Counted from the first letter of the stretch, positions 23,901 through 38,900 are shown. The stretch: DNA of 64,000 nucleotides from Brachypodius melanocephalos (GCA_013398615.1 VZSR01003371.1:6461632-6525631); one strand, 5' to 3'. Notes: generated from the letters alone by a model not told the origin. Numbers and translations: made by a program.

Positions 23901-26900
23901 AGAGGGGCTCCAGAAAATACTGAATTTTAAAAAGTCGATGTTGAGGTTTCACCTGCTTTTACTCTTTTTGGCATTGTATCACAGAAAGACAATCTAGCTT
24001 ACAAAATACGAGGAACATTCTTCTTTCAGTGGTTACAGCTACTGGCAGAAAAACAAAGCAAGTTCTTCAGATGTGCTCTGCCTGTTAGAAGCAATAGTAG
24101 AGATTTGCTCTGCCTACTGCAAAGCCAATTAACATATTTTACTCTACTGCCAATATCCAGGGTACAGAAATGTGTTCTTCAAAGACATGAGGCCAGATGT
24201 CTTTAAAGACATGTTTGGCTTAACAGAGGAAAGGGCCACAAACCCCTAATCCTGCACATTCCTCAAGCCTCCTCCATTAACTTTGCTCCTATTCTGACTA
24301 GAATTTTAAATTGCCTTGTTGTCAGAGAATAGCTTCATTGTTATTGCCAGCCTGTGCTTCAGTTCATGCTCCAAAGGGAGCATAACCAGCTGTCTCACTG
24401 GAGCTGCCACCCTAGGAGCCCAGTGCAGGTACAGGGATGCCATCCACATCCCCCAGAGCTCCTGCTGCGCTCAGCTCTGCACACCAAAGTCCACAGATCT
24501 GTCTGACACATCCACTCTGAGAAACCAACACTGAGATATGTCACAAACAGCACTGGCACCCCTTTACTGACACAGTTTCGAATCAACTCAAAGTTTTGAG
24601 CACAGTCACCTTGGAAAAACTAATCAGATTTTCCTCAACCATTGTGCACGCTTAATTTAAAAGAAAACAAATTTCACACTGCTCCCACCCAATTATTTGA
24701 CATGCAGAGAGTATGTACACTGCATTTAATTGATGATACAGTCAATGATATAGAAAGTTTTCAAGTGTACTTAGGATGGTATGATCCTCTGATTCTGCAG
24801 CACCTGATGTGCAATCTGCTTGATTCTGCACCACCAAAATCTACAGGGACCCTGCCATCACTTGTACTGGTCCAGAAACAAGCACCAGGAAAGCAAAGAG
24901 CTCTGAAATAGGGCAGAATAAAGGAGTACTGCAAAATCTCAGGTTTGCTGACTTTTGAAAATCTCTGTACAGCAGGCTCAAATGTATACATAGTATAGGT
25001 AGTGCTTTATCACAAGAACACTCAGTGTCACAGGCACTCAAGTCACAGATCTGTGCATAGAGCAGATGATGGGATCTGTGCATTCCCTAAGCAGATTGCA
25101 GTAGTTTGGCAGAAATCCTTCCAACGCCTTCGTTTCAAAGGCACAGAGACAGCACTACTATAAGATTATGCACTGGTAGATGTATAAAATACCAAAGCTA
25201 ATGTTTTACACACAAAATAAAAATCAACACAAGCACCTGGCTTAGATATTAATTAAAACATTCAAAGCCATAATTTGCTGCTCAGCCTTTCCAAAAACTC
25301 AGCAAGAACCCTTAACCTGCTTTTTCTCAGTCTCAACAATCTGTATTGTTTTCAAAGTTGTCAGCCACCAGTTGGACACCAAAAATTTTCACACCTAATA
25401 GATATTTATCTTCTCTGCTAGTTGTCATTTAATTATGTGGATCAACACAATTAAATACAGTACTTATCTTTGCCTTATGGATGTTTTAGGATAATACAGT
25501 TTAAAAATTAATTATCTGTAATCCTACAAAATAATCAGCTCTGTGTATGATGTTACTCCATGAGCTAAAATACTTAGTTGGCGAAAAAGTTACAGAACTT
25601 TGCAGAGAAATTCACTGGGATGTGATCACGTTCTGCAGTAAGAAATTCTATATTCTTATAACAGGCACACTGCAATACAAAATGGAGCTATTTTTGACAG
25701 AGGATTTCTAAATCTATTTTCATGCCTTAACTACTGGTGCTGGAGACTGGAGAAAGACTCCTGTAAAAAACACTCTTCCTTTGTTGGGGAGCAGAAATAC
25801 TGGTATCAAATATCCCACCTTCTTCACAGGTTTCTGTGAACCTTCCCACAGACTATGGATTGCAGCCCGATAAGTTAAAAAGAAAAGCCTGATAAGAAAA
25901 AAAAATCCTACACAGCTTAGGTACTTTTAAAAGTAATTCAATTACCCTACATGAACAGCACACTTATTTGTATCTCATTTTATTTTCATTAAATGTATTT
26001 TTTGCTCAATAATATTACTAAAGGATCTTTTTGAGCTCAGTTGTTGCCAGTATTTGAGTTCCTTCAATTCAAAGACTGCCAGACATGCAATTTCATATTA
26101 CTTCTTGCTTGAATTTTTGCTCTGATCAATGTTATCTCACTGAGAACACTTTGCCAACTTTGTCTCCTAGACAACTGAAGTCACATTTTTTAACGTTCTC
26201 TTTCCTTCACAGAATAAATGCAAGCCTTAAAGTCTATCAGAATTTCTCCAAAATTGAATGTGAAAGATTATTTTTTGAAGTTTGCATTGAAAACTGTAGT
26301 TATTGAACAAACAAGCATTTAACAAATCCGTTTTCAACCTCAGAGCTACGTTCATAGTAACTGAAAATTAAATGGGCTGAGCATTACACTGACTTCATTG
26401 ATTTTCATTTTCCACATTGTGAAATAGGAGGATAAAGCAGAAAATACAGATTATGAGAAGAATATTAGCTTTCAAATATCCTTTTGGCTTTAGACAGCAA
26501 GCGGAATGCTGGTGAAAATATCTGCAATAGCCACATATTGGGAATAAGGTATTTTAAGGTAAGCTTCATGGACTTTTCAAGCTTCAGTACCAATAACCTT
26601 TTCCCTCCTTCTAACTTCAGTTTTTTTCCCTCAGTTCATGTTGTTATTCTTAACCCAGTGTTTTATAAAACCATAATTACTCAAAAAACCTCATAAACCC
26701 AAACATGTTGATTTGTCAATTTTAATTCTCAGATTTCAATATGAATATCACTAATGTACCTAAAAATAAGACTTCTAGACAAAAATACTAGGAAGCTTTC
26801 AAGGGACACACGAGGATGTGGTCTAGATATTTATAAAGGCTAACTTCAGAAATAGCTCCCCTTTGAACCACCCCTGACAGAAGTTACATTCTCCCTCAGG

Positions 26901-29900
26901 AGATGCCTCACCTCTAATGGATGAGGGGAGATCAATCTGGATAAACTATGTGAAAACTACTCTTACATCAAACTGTCACCATGACATCCAGGGAAGGTGA
27001 TGAAAATTGGACACAAGGGGGAAAAAAACCCTCCAAACCTGTCAAATTATCTCCGGAGAATTCTAGGAACAAAAGTTGCAGTTGGTACATAAATCTGAAT
27101 TCTAAGAAAATAACACAGTTTATGGATTAAGAAAATTTTTTAACACCCAGATAAAATACCTGAAGAGTGAAAATAAAGATCCTTTAAAGACACAGCTTAA
27201 TTTCTCTGAAATAACAGATCAGTCTTTTAAAGATCTCAGGTAAGAAAAAAAATATTTTAATGTTCTTTATACTTGAGCCAAAGCCCACTTCTCCAATGAC
27301 AACCAACCCTGAAGCATTATGGAAAGAAGTATAAAGTGATTCATCCTGTAAAAAACAAATTTACAATATGAAAAACTGGTAGTCATTTCTATTAGGTTAA
27401 GAATTATCTGAGTATTGCATCATAGCATAATGACAAAATGTAATAAGCCTAGTTAAGCAGAAACATTGATGCTAATTAGAAACAGAATCTCTCAAAAATA
27501 AACTCTAACTTTAGTATTTCAGGCATCATCTAACCACAAGGAAAATGTGAAATGCTATAAAATAATACTGAAAAAAAAAACCAACCCAAAAAACAAACTA
27601 TCACAGAGATTAAAAGTTCAGAAAACTACCATGAAATGAAAAACTACATTTAGTTATTTCATGGGTGTATCAGGCTGATGAGAGGAAAATGTAGTTTATG
27701 GTTAACATAGCAAACAGAAACACCTTTAAAGCATTTATGAATTTTCAGACCTCTGATTTTCACTTCAGAAGAGAAGCAATTACAACTATCTTTTATTACT
27801 TGCCTTATTTTTCTTAGCAAAGTGTGAAAAGGTCTGAAGAGTTCAGACATATCTTCTGGTTTATGATCCAAGTTTAATGGTCCCTCGGAGTAGACAACAA
27901 GGCCACTGTAATTCAAACACATGCATGAACACACACAAAAATGAAAATTTTATTACACAGAGCAACCACTGAATAGCCAGAAAAGCAACTGTACATAAAC
28001 ATTAGAATGACATTTAACTACATCTCGTTATCTTATTTTTGTCTTATTCATCCACAGCTAGAATTAGATGCTATTTAAAGTAACAGGAAAAAGATCCCCT
28101 CCACTTTGTTCCCTTCTTAAACATGGCAGAAAAAGCAACGGATTAATGAAGAGAAGAACACATTTTATTGCTGCAGCTGAATTTAAAAAACCCACAAAAA
28201 AAAACCCCAAACCAACAAACCAAAAAAAAAAAAGCACGCCAAGGAAACCTATTATCAAGTACATTTGGGAAGGTCCATATTGCAGATGGCTTTTCATTTC
28301 CAGGTAAGGCAGCTGACTCCTGAGCTCCTAGTTTTCTTACCTCTAAGATAAATATAACCTGGTATTGACATATGGTAAAAAAAGGAAACAGATTTTCTTA
28401 ATCACACAAAACACATTTTGAAGAATGTTCTAAATTGTAATGCTTCTAAATTGTACAGATTTCCCTGGAAATAGGTAAACTCACAATCCTGAGAGCCTCC
28501 AGGTACTTAATTGTAGATATCTCAACAGCTTCTCCTGACCAAATCACCACTGCCCAAACCTGTTTGTATGTCACGGATTAAAGAAAATTCACCTTCACAT
28601 CTGCTGTGTCACACCATACTGTGTCCTGAGAGTGGATTCCCACTACACTGGTGCCCTTGGTTTTCTATATTTTTACTTTGCTTTCATGTTTTCATTATGC
28701 CTTCTGATATTTACAGAACCTGGAGCTGAGTTCTCACACTTTTAATGTAAATAATGGAATGTTTACATAATTCTCCTCTGGGAGGAGTTTCTTGAGTGAT
28801 GGTGATGTTCACCAAGGAGACTGAAAAGGTGGCGACACCTTTGACCAATCTTTGGTCCTTCTGTACAGTTATATTATATATTGGAGTCAGATTTTTAAAA
28901 AAAGAGAACATCCCTGCTGACCTCAGACCTCGTCCTGGTCTCGTCCTTTCGTGTCCTATTGCAACACTACACACCACTTTGCTTAAAGCTATTTAATCCT
29001 CTGCCCACTGCAAAACCAATATATGTTTCCATTCTCACAGCTGAGATTACATCAGTGTTTTTCCCCAAGGCCTGTCCATAGTGTCAGCGGTCTGTTACCC
29101 AAGGTATTTCAAAGGCATGTTCCTTTCCTTAAACTCAAATGACATATTGCTTCACAGAGCTATTCAGCATCCAAAATCATCCGGAGTAACCCTTGGTTAA
29201 CAAGACTGTCAAAGTCTTTTGGTCACCAATTCTTCCCTAGCAAGCCTTTTGTGACCACCAAAGACTCTCTGAGATGCAGCAGCAAAGCTGATGTCACAAG
29301 CCATATGAATTCCTCTGAAGTTAAAAAAAAAAAAAAAAAATAAAAAGAAAACTACTAAGGGATTAGGGTTTTGAAGGCAGGAGCAGAGAAGAGGAGATGA
29401 GGCACAAAAAGTTGCTTCCTTTGCAAGTCACTTATTTTTTTGTGGCTTAAGACAAATTATCTTGTTGCCAAGGATACATATTTTATCTTTTTTTTCTATG
29501 CTTTCCAAGCTTTCAACAAGCAGGCTGCCACAAAGTGAAGCAGTTATTGCTGACTCATGTCTTACATTCTGCATAAGCAAATGTTACTTTGCTCAGTGAA
29601 AGCTCAAGGCTACTCTCCTCAAACTCCTACTGCATGCCAAGTCACTATTCCCTTGGCTTTTGGGACGTTTGCTTGCCATGGAATTTAACTCTTGGAAGAA
29701 ATTAAAAAAAAAAAGAAAACAAAACGTGAGCTAGAGCACTACAGAAAAAAAATGAAATGGCTTCTGTACATGTGCAACATTTGAAAGAGCTCTGAATCAA
29801 AGCCTGAATATAGCTGTAGCACTGGGAAGAAGTAAAAATTGAAATTCAGTATTTCTTACAATGCTTGTGCTTCTTCCAGAAAACACTGTAGTTATTCTGT

Positions 29901-32900
29901 GGAACTTCACATGACAGTGATTTCTTTTCTTATCATTGGATAATTAGGAGCAGTTTAACCTCTTCTTCTTTATACCTCTTTCTAATTTGGGATAGACATG
30001 AGCTATTTGTCAGAGAGCCCTGGTTTTCCAGTTAGTCATGATGTGTTCTCTTTCACTGTGTCTTCCAGCAGCTTCAAACTGAGCTCTCACATTCCTGTTG
30101 TCTTCCAATAATCAGATTATTGCTGTTATTATTTTTAGAATGACAGTTAGAGACAATATACTATTTAACAGGAACAACAGGCCACAGGGATTTCCTGAGG
30201 AGAAGTGTATTACACTCAGGATTTGAGGTTTTTTATTTCCCTCAATTATCCTACTTATATTAGCTAACTTTAAAACATTCACAATGGTAAAACATTAAGA
30301 ATATGCTGGCTTTTCTCCAGAGAAGCTGCTGCCTTAGTAAACGATGAAGACTCATTAAGAAAAATGCATCTGATTTGTTCAACATTGCAAAAACTGCATG
30401 AAGCAAAAATACTGTTATAATTTAGTTGCCTTGAGTGGCCAATACAGGACACAAATCTACACAAAAGTTACACATATTAATACTTTCCTTCAAGAGAATT
30501 AAGCCTAACTCAACAGTTGCAATGCAATTTGCCATGATCATTCCTTCTGAACCCTAGAGTCATTGAGAAAAACACACAAATTTAATTGAAAATTTATAGT
30601 TTTCGGGACTTGTACCCTTAAAGTCATCCCATTTTTGAATGCCACAAAATATGTGTTTTCAAAAAATATTTCTGACAACATGACATTGCAAAGATTGATG
30701 TTCTGAATTTTTAAATTTTGCTGAGGATGCCTGAGCAACTGTTCCTGCCTTCTCTATTTAGAGATCTACCATATTTCTTTTTCCATCTTGATATTCCACA
30801 TTAAACTGGTAATGATTTAGAACAAAACAATCCTCCTCTTTAATTCTTTGTAAAGAATGTTAAAGCAAACTCAGGTGAAAGACAGTCCATCAAAATTCTA
30901 AACAGAGCTTTTGAAATCTTCAATAAACCTTTAAATGAGGCAGAGCAGAGTAGTTAAAAATTACTCACCATACAATGGCTAATCTTGGAATTGTAAACAT
31001 TAAAGCTGGTTCGTAGTCATCTATCATATCTTGAGTGAGGTATCCAAGCCTTAAGGCTCTAAGCAGAAGAATAAAATTATTTAGTAAGACATCAAAGTCT
31101 TGAAAAACACATTTTACTAAGGCAAATTTTGAAAAAATTGTTATAAGCCAAACCAAACTGGCAGTACTTAACTCCTGTGCTGGTTTTGCACAAGCTAAAC
31201 CACTATATATATAACTGATTGCTTAGGTCTCTGCTTTAAAGAAGAAATAGTATAATAAAAACATAAATGCAAGAAAGAATCCCTTTGAACACTTAAAGCT
31301 TTTATAGTCATTCAAAGCCCAATTCTGTTTTATGAGATTTTCTCTATTTACTATTTCATGTCAATCTTCAGCTTGATACTGAAAAACCACTGGTGCTGAC
31401 AATTTTTCAAATAAAAGAAACATTTTTAAAGTAATAGGAGAAAGTACTTGGTTTCCTTTTCAAACACCAATTGCTCTAATTATCCAGGTCAATCTCCCCC
31501 TTAACTAACAAAAAACCTAAAAAAACCCACCCAGGAACAGCCCAATTCTACACAGTAACTCTTACTGAAATGTAAGGATTTAATATTTGGGAGAGACTTC
31601 ATTGTCCTCAAATAACTTCTCAAACATCTCAAGCCCCTTTTAAACTAAACCCCATTTTGTTTGGATTTTTCACTTGGCTATATTTTCCAGGTTTCTTCAC
31701 AATTTCCAAATTTCACCGTATGTTTCATAGCATCCTCAAATTTCTTCTCTGACTTGTTCATATCAGTGCTTAAGATTGCATTGAAAACTGCACATTAGTC
31801 CTGCTTTTGGCCCCACCAAAGAATGGAAATAACTTTTTCTTGTTCCTTGTCAGCACTTGTCCAGCCAGTACTGCTGGTGGTGGATGGGACACGACCATAA
31901 AGCAAACCCTCTTGGTGCCAACCGTGGACAGACACTGGTGTGTGGGCCATGTTCACTCGCTGCTCCTTCCTACAGCCCAGACAGATTTTCTGAAGCTACA
32001 TGTAAGAAACCATCTTTTTCCTCCTACTGGACAAATACAGAATCCCAGAATTGTCAGGGCTGGAAGGGACCTCTGGAGATCACCCAATCCAATCCCCCTG
32101 CCAGGCAGGGTCATCTACAGCAGGTGACACACAAACGCATCCAGGTGGGTTTGGAACATCTCCAGAGAAGGAGATTCCACCACCTCCACGGGCAGCTGTT
32201 CTGCCACCTCAAAGTAGAGAAATCTTCCCCATGTTGATGTGAACTTCTCTTGTTGTAATTTATGGCCATTACTCCTTGTCCTGTCCCTGGGCACCATGGA
32301 AGAGTCTGACACCATCCTCTTGAGCCCCACCTTTGAGATGTGTGCACTGATCAGATCCCTCAGCCTTCTCTCCTCTGAACAGGCCCAGCTCCCACAGCCT
32401 CTCCTCCTAAGAGAGATGCTCCAGACTCCTCATCATCTTTGTGGCCTCTGCTATCTGTATGCTATAGGTGAGTATATGCACGTGTAGTAGCTCTCTGACT
32501 GATGGAAGGTAATTCCTCCTACTTGTTGTGACATTTTTTGAGTTGTAACTCATGTCCCAAAAGTCCTGAAGTGCCTCTGACCTTGGTGTCATGTACAGAT
32601 TGGGTGCTCTGTGCTCCACCATTCCCTAATGAAAGGATCAACCACACCAGACCCAGGCTCCTACTTCTCAAGTTCTCCTAACATGACAGCAAAACCAGCA
32701 CTTATTCTAAGGGCCTTTTACAGTCAACTGGTGTCTAGTAACTCTACACAGAACATGATTCACTAATTTTCTTTTAAAAACAGTGCTGCACCGCTTAAAA
32801 CCCCACTTAGGCTGAATATGTCACATGCTGTTCCCCTCTACTGCCTACCTGCAGGCTAGTTAATCTGTCATGAGGGGAAAAAAAAAGTTGTTCAACACAG

Positions 32901-35900
32901 TACATTACAAATTCAAACTTTTCTTTGCACCTTATACTTCTAGAAAAACTTATGAATTGCTGCATTGATTTCTTCCACCATTGTCCCTTCATACATATAG
33001 AGCCAAAGACCAGTCCTTTGAGATTTTAAAGAGCTTTTATGAGTTCCTTATGATAATCACTGGAGGTTCACAGGCAATTTGAATCATATCTCCATGTATT
33101 CTTGCACGAAATATCATTAAATCTTGATGCCTTGAACAGATTTAGCTTATTTAAATGCTTAGTCTTCACATACACATCTGTAACTAGGCATACCAACAAT
33201 ATTGTTGGATTATTAATTCTTGTGCCTTGTTTTGTATTTTTTAATGTAGAAAAAACAAAACACAGGCTTGTGCCTGGCAAGCATATTTAATACCTTTGAA
33301 CTTTGTACTTGGATACTTACTAGAAAAGCAAAATACCTGGTGTTTTATGACAATTCTTCAAGATTATAGTTAATGTACTTCTATAAAAACTCAGACAAAG
33401 TAAACACAGGAATTAAGATCTAGTCCTTAACTCACCTCTCCACAGTTTCACAGAACAGTACGATAACCTCTTGCTGTACATAGTATTCTTTTGGAGACTT
33501 CACAGGTACCATGGCTGACACATAACTACAAAAATCATAAAATAACATAGGCACTATTTCATACACTTTAACAAGTAAGATTATAAATAAAACCAAACCT
33601 AGGACAAATCATCTTAGAAATCTAAGATGATTTCCTGTACCAATTTGTATTTATTTCAACAACAACATTCACTATGAAAACTGCACTGTGTAAGAATTTA
33701 TGAGAAATCCAGCCAAATTACTTACTATAGTGGAATTTAGGCAATGGAAGTGAGTAGTAATTTAGAAATATTGTAATTATATAGCACATTTATGATATAG
33801 TGATATAATTATGATAGCACATTTAGATATCAGAACACTTTACTGTGAGGTACAGGGCTTTCAAAGGATCTTCACTGCCCCATCTTAATGATGGAATAGT
33901 TTACTCAGCATTTTCTCAATTAAAAAAATCTGACTTAAACCAAACATTTTACCTATAAAGGTTTTACCTGAAATTAGATTAGTGAAACTCAGTTACCCAG
34001 ATGAGACAGTTTATGACACTTAAAATTTGGCCTCATTTCTATGTGGAATTACTAGCAAAAGCACTAGTTCAACAAGATAAGAAACACTGGTAAAAGTTTA
34101 GTGGTTTTCTGTCACTGTGTTACTTAATTGGTCATTTGTAGAATACAAGTAACACAGAAAGGGAAGAAGTTGTTTGCAAAACAATGGTAAAAAATGCTGT
34201 ATATAGAGAGCTGGTATTGACAGGCCAAAAACTGCAAAGACACTGCCAAGAACAAGTTACTGATTGTCATTGGTGTCTGCACTCAAACCCACACTTAAAA
34301 ACTTGGTTTTAGACAACGTTTTCAATTAAAGTGTTTTCAGTGTAACAAAATAATGATGTCCTTTCTAACCAGAAAAGGACATCTTTTACTTGAGTAAAAG
34401 AACACAACAGAATAACAATATTGAGGAAGGGCAAGCAGCAATGTGGGACATGACAGTCCATAGGTTGTTCCCAAGACATATTAAAAGACTAGCTAATTCT
34501 AAGAAATATGTTCTGCTAAGGGCAGCAGTGACTGTATCATATTAGATCCATAGATAATCTTGCCCATTATCTTGTCTGTGGCTAGCACCACAAACATCTA
34601 ACACACAGGCAGGTAGCTGGTTACACTCTGAAGCACAATGCAAGACTGGTCAATGTGACCCTTGATGCAAAAAAGCATCACCCCAAAAAGCAGTTCTTTT
34701 TAATTAAGCTATAAACCTCAAAGTCATTTTTCCATCGCAAGTTTTCAAATCAGTGAGTTCCTGTGGGTAATTACGGCTCCTGTAAAAGCACCTCCTCCAT
34801 CAGAATTCAATTTGCCATCTTAAATTCACTGGGTACATCTTGCTTGTATCACTAAGCACAAGAGAACAAAACCTCAGTCTCTAGAATATTTATTATTGTT
34901 CTTTTCTTTTTAAACATCTCCTATTTGTTGCCTTTTCTCTGACAAAGAAAACGTTAGAAGAAGAGATTTATGGTTTCCTTTTGTGTCATGGAAATTCTCC
35001 CTCAAATGCCATATGCCAGTATGCAAATGGGAGATTATAGTTTAGTTGGAGAGAGCAAATGTTGATTGCTAAAAAGCTATTTAGTTTTCATTATTGCTAC
35101 ACTGGAAGGAAAAAATCTAACAATACAACAAATTACTAAGGAATTCAAATACAGTGATTAAAAAATTTACATCCTTTTCCCACTCAAAGAATAGAGAGCA
35201 AAACAGCCAATTTCCAAAAACCAACAAACCACAAAAGAGCTGCAGTGGCCAAGACATGGCTCAAAACACATTTACTTCATCTCTTTTACCTTAATTCGAA
35301 CTCAGCAAAAAGAACATCAAAATGCTTGAGGGAATCTTTCATTTTTTCAGTGTAGAGGTTCAAATCCCTTAAGGCCTGGTCACGAATGATATTTCTGACT
35401 TCCTCGAGGCTTCGGGTCAGATCCTTGGCCAAGGGTCTCATAGCCATACTCTCAATTTCACGATTCATAATAATTGAACCAGCAGCCAAACACTAGGAAA
35501 GATATGAAGAGATAAAATATTAGTTTTTACAAAGCAGAAGTGCTTTCATACTTAAAAACAAAGCACAAGACGTGCTATTTAATAAGATGTGCTTTTGAAC
35601 AAGGGCAGTATTTAGTCCCAGTTGGCTGCAAATTATTAAACAAGTGAAAGATTTAAGGCTAGTATGTCAAGAGTCAAAAGCTTTCACAGAAAAGGTTAGG
35701 GAGCAGCTCAGCCAGGGAGACATGAAAAGAGGAGAAGTTTTAAGCACAAGAACCACAGTGCTGACAGAAGAACTAAAGCTATCCTCCCACCAGTTAAGCA
35801 ATAAGCATTACTAGGATAGATCCTCTATGCACACACAGATTGCTTGTATAAGAGATGGAAACCTAGCAAAACTACAGTCCATGGACTGTTTTGATTTGGG

Positions 35901-38900
35901 CTAGACTGCTTCATTTTGTAAAATAAATCTATTCCTTATAAAATGAACAGAAATTCTGCAACTGTGATGTTTTTCTACAGTGAAACTGCTCACACTGGCT
36001 ATCACACAAGGACCCAGTTAGGCCAGTATCCTGCTTCCCACAGAAATCACAATCATATACAAAAATCAGGTCACCAAGTGATTCTTCCTTTTCAGTGTCT
36101 GGAAAGCAACTATTTAAGAGACTCCTTATATAGTCCTATATTATACATGGACTCTCTCTAAACAGCTGACAATGACATTAACAGTAAACTTTTACTGTAA
36201 CACATAATTAAAACTTTTTTAAAATCTTGCCACTAGAAACAACTGCTGGCTTTATTCTTTTATGGATACATTAGGAAGACAAAGAGCACCAGTATAAATC
36301 ACACCTGCTGCATTAATAGAAATATTTCTGTTAACTGAGAATATAAAAGGTTGTTCTCAAAGACCAGGGTTTTCTCCCCTTTTTAAAATCTCCGTCTGCA
36401 GCTGTGTCACCCCTCCTCTCCCTGGCATCCCGTAGATGGGAGCCACACCTGCAACTCAGTATGAGGGACCTGCAATCCCAGAAGGGATCCTTTCTCAGCA
36501 GCCTGATACATTGATTTGAGGGCAGTTAGGCAAGATCACGCTCTTACTTCTTATCAGCCAAAGCAGTATTTGTGGGGAGTATGGATAAAGTAAATATTAC
36601 CTGCTGACAGGTATTCTCCATCTGATAACTCAGTGATTGTACTGACAAGGACAGAAGTGTGTACTCATAAAGCTCATACAACCTTCTTGCTACATGAATT
36701 TATAGGAGGACAGTGCCTACAGCAGTAGGAGTTTGCATTACATCATCACTGCATATGTTACTTTCTCTGAAACCAACAGGTCTTTCCAGCCTGATGGTTA
36801 CACAGTAAAGTTTGATTTGGAAACAGGTTTAGGTTATATAACACGGCAGTGAATAAAACAAGACTGAGGACAGGATTACAAAGCATTGACATCCCAAATT
36901 AATTTTGTAAATTCTATCTGAGACTTCTCTGACTCAGAGCAGCCTGCAATTAACAACTGTCAAAGCAAGTTTCAGAAACAGAACATATGGAGGCATACTG
37001 GACTGAACAAGATGGGAAATCATCATGGAGAACATGCACTTGAAAAAGAACAGAGAAACTGGTAGAGAAAAAAAAAAGGGATATTAACAGGAGGTCAAGG
37101 ATTGCCTTCAAATACAGGCAACACTGAAAACAAGACCACAACGTGCTGTTGTGTGGTGGGATGTCTAGATTAATTCCCCTTCAAGTCTCAGCAAATTCAT
37201 GGTGCCACCTTAAGTCACCTTCAGGCCAGTAAAAGTGAAGAGTTTATCACTAAAGATGCCACAACGATTTTTTTTTTTTTTTTTAGCCAAAGACATCAGA
37301 AGTAATGAATAAATATCTGGTATAGCTTAGCCTTTTGTTCTGACATTTCAGGCTTTGTTTGGTTAAAATAACAGAAGCTTATTCACTACAAAAATTCCTT
37401 GTTCCTACAGGTTGCTCTAGAAGCAAATCTTTGAGAGAAAGCAGGGAAGAGAAGAAAAGTGGACTTCAGTGTTCTGCACAGGACCTATTCTATTTTTGCC
37501 ATACACACGAAACAAGGAAGTTATGTGCAAAAAAACGACACCCTGAAATTGCGTATTTAGGATGAGTTATAGCATAACACAGACATTAAAACAAAGTGAC
37601 ATCATGCACGTCTATTTGTCGGAGATGAACTTCTGCCCTGATAAAACTCCCTAAGACATTTTCAGTTGTTTCTAAGATCTTCAAAACACAAGACAGCTGA
37701 ACAGGGAGAAAAAAAAAATCACTCAGATGCTAACCCACAAAAGAATAATAGTTTTTCACTATAGAATACTGACAGCACACAATTATGAAAATAACCTTGT
37801 ATGCTGTTAGCCCAACCAAACCCATAATTAAAGTTAAAGCATTTCTCTGAGCACCCACCCAGAGCAAGTTCTCTTTACTTTGCTCTGTAAATTTTTTTTG
37901 AGGGGGGTACCTCTTTCAGAGAAGTCTGAAAAGGTACTGGTGACTTTATAACACAAGAAAAGTATCTATTAATCTCAAACAACAGAAATATAACAGACCC
38001 ACCTCTGCTCCAAACCAAAGCTGTCCTGCAAGGTTGTCATGGCGTATTTCCTCTGGAAACTTAACACAAAAGTCTCGGTTGGCCCGTTCATGTGGAATGC
38101 ACTCATCCATTATTTGGTTTATGATGTTCAAAACATTATCCTGAAGCAAAACACAGGACATCAAATATACTGTTTGCAGAGAAAACATTTTTTCTAACTT
38201 TTTAATAGAGTCTATTAGTGAGGCACTGTTGGATCTAATTACCAGTAATGGGACAGGGTGACTGAGAGGTCTTCCACAAGGTTTTTTTTTCAGTACCAGT
38301 CTCAGTGAAGGCAGAGACATAAAAGATGGTAAAACTCACCATTAACAGAAGCCAAAGTTCTCTTTGTTACAAGACCCTTTAAAGTTTTTTAGCCAATAGG
38401 CTACTGCTAAAAGCTAACAAGCGTCTACTTAAGCCAATCAATAAACACTACACGTACACCTTACAGCATACAGTAGTTGCTTGTTTTGTATTTTTTTGCA
38501 GTTCAGAAACTTTCTAGGCTCCAAATATTTCAAGGCCTAAAATTCAACTCTGTTTCAAACCTCTATCTATGTAAGCTTATTGCAGTGCTGTGAAAATCCT
38601 CTGCTTTTTCAGTTCCCACAGTTCCCCCTCTCGGTGCAACCAAAGAAACCTCTTTTGATATCTCAGTCAATTATTAACTACATTGCATTGCACAGTTCTA
38701 CCACAGTACATCTTTTCTCATCTAATAAAACAGCGCTACAAGTTTTCTACACGAAGTTACATTGCCAAACTTTACAATCTTTCACTACCCTACCTAATAA
38801 GTATTTTGCCCTTTTAAGGCATCTTTTCTGTTTGCTTTAAGTGTTTTTATTTTGAACTACAGCAATTCTAACAGTGCAAAAGATCTGGTATGTTCCAAGG

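Larger units (their letters stand above)
27906..30968 (-). other. ZFYVE28: ZFYVE28 intron 6 (3,063 bp)
   Basis: This is a GT-AG intron with donor GTGAGT and acceptor gaattacag. It contains A/C-rich low complexity (28186-28234), a possible LTR-like segment (about 28570-28990) and an A18 tract (29323-29340). Nothing else is recognisable. Confidence 0.9.

Noticed and set aside
31180..31215. Short match to an LTR start (tgtgctggttttg)
   Set aside because: Only about 13 bases match and nothing LTR-like follows.
31807..32490. Overlapping plus- and minus-strand open frames of 60-126 codons
   Set aside because: They overlap a CR1 3' fragment and do not resemble proteins outside the repeat.
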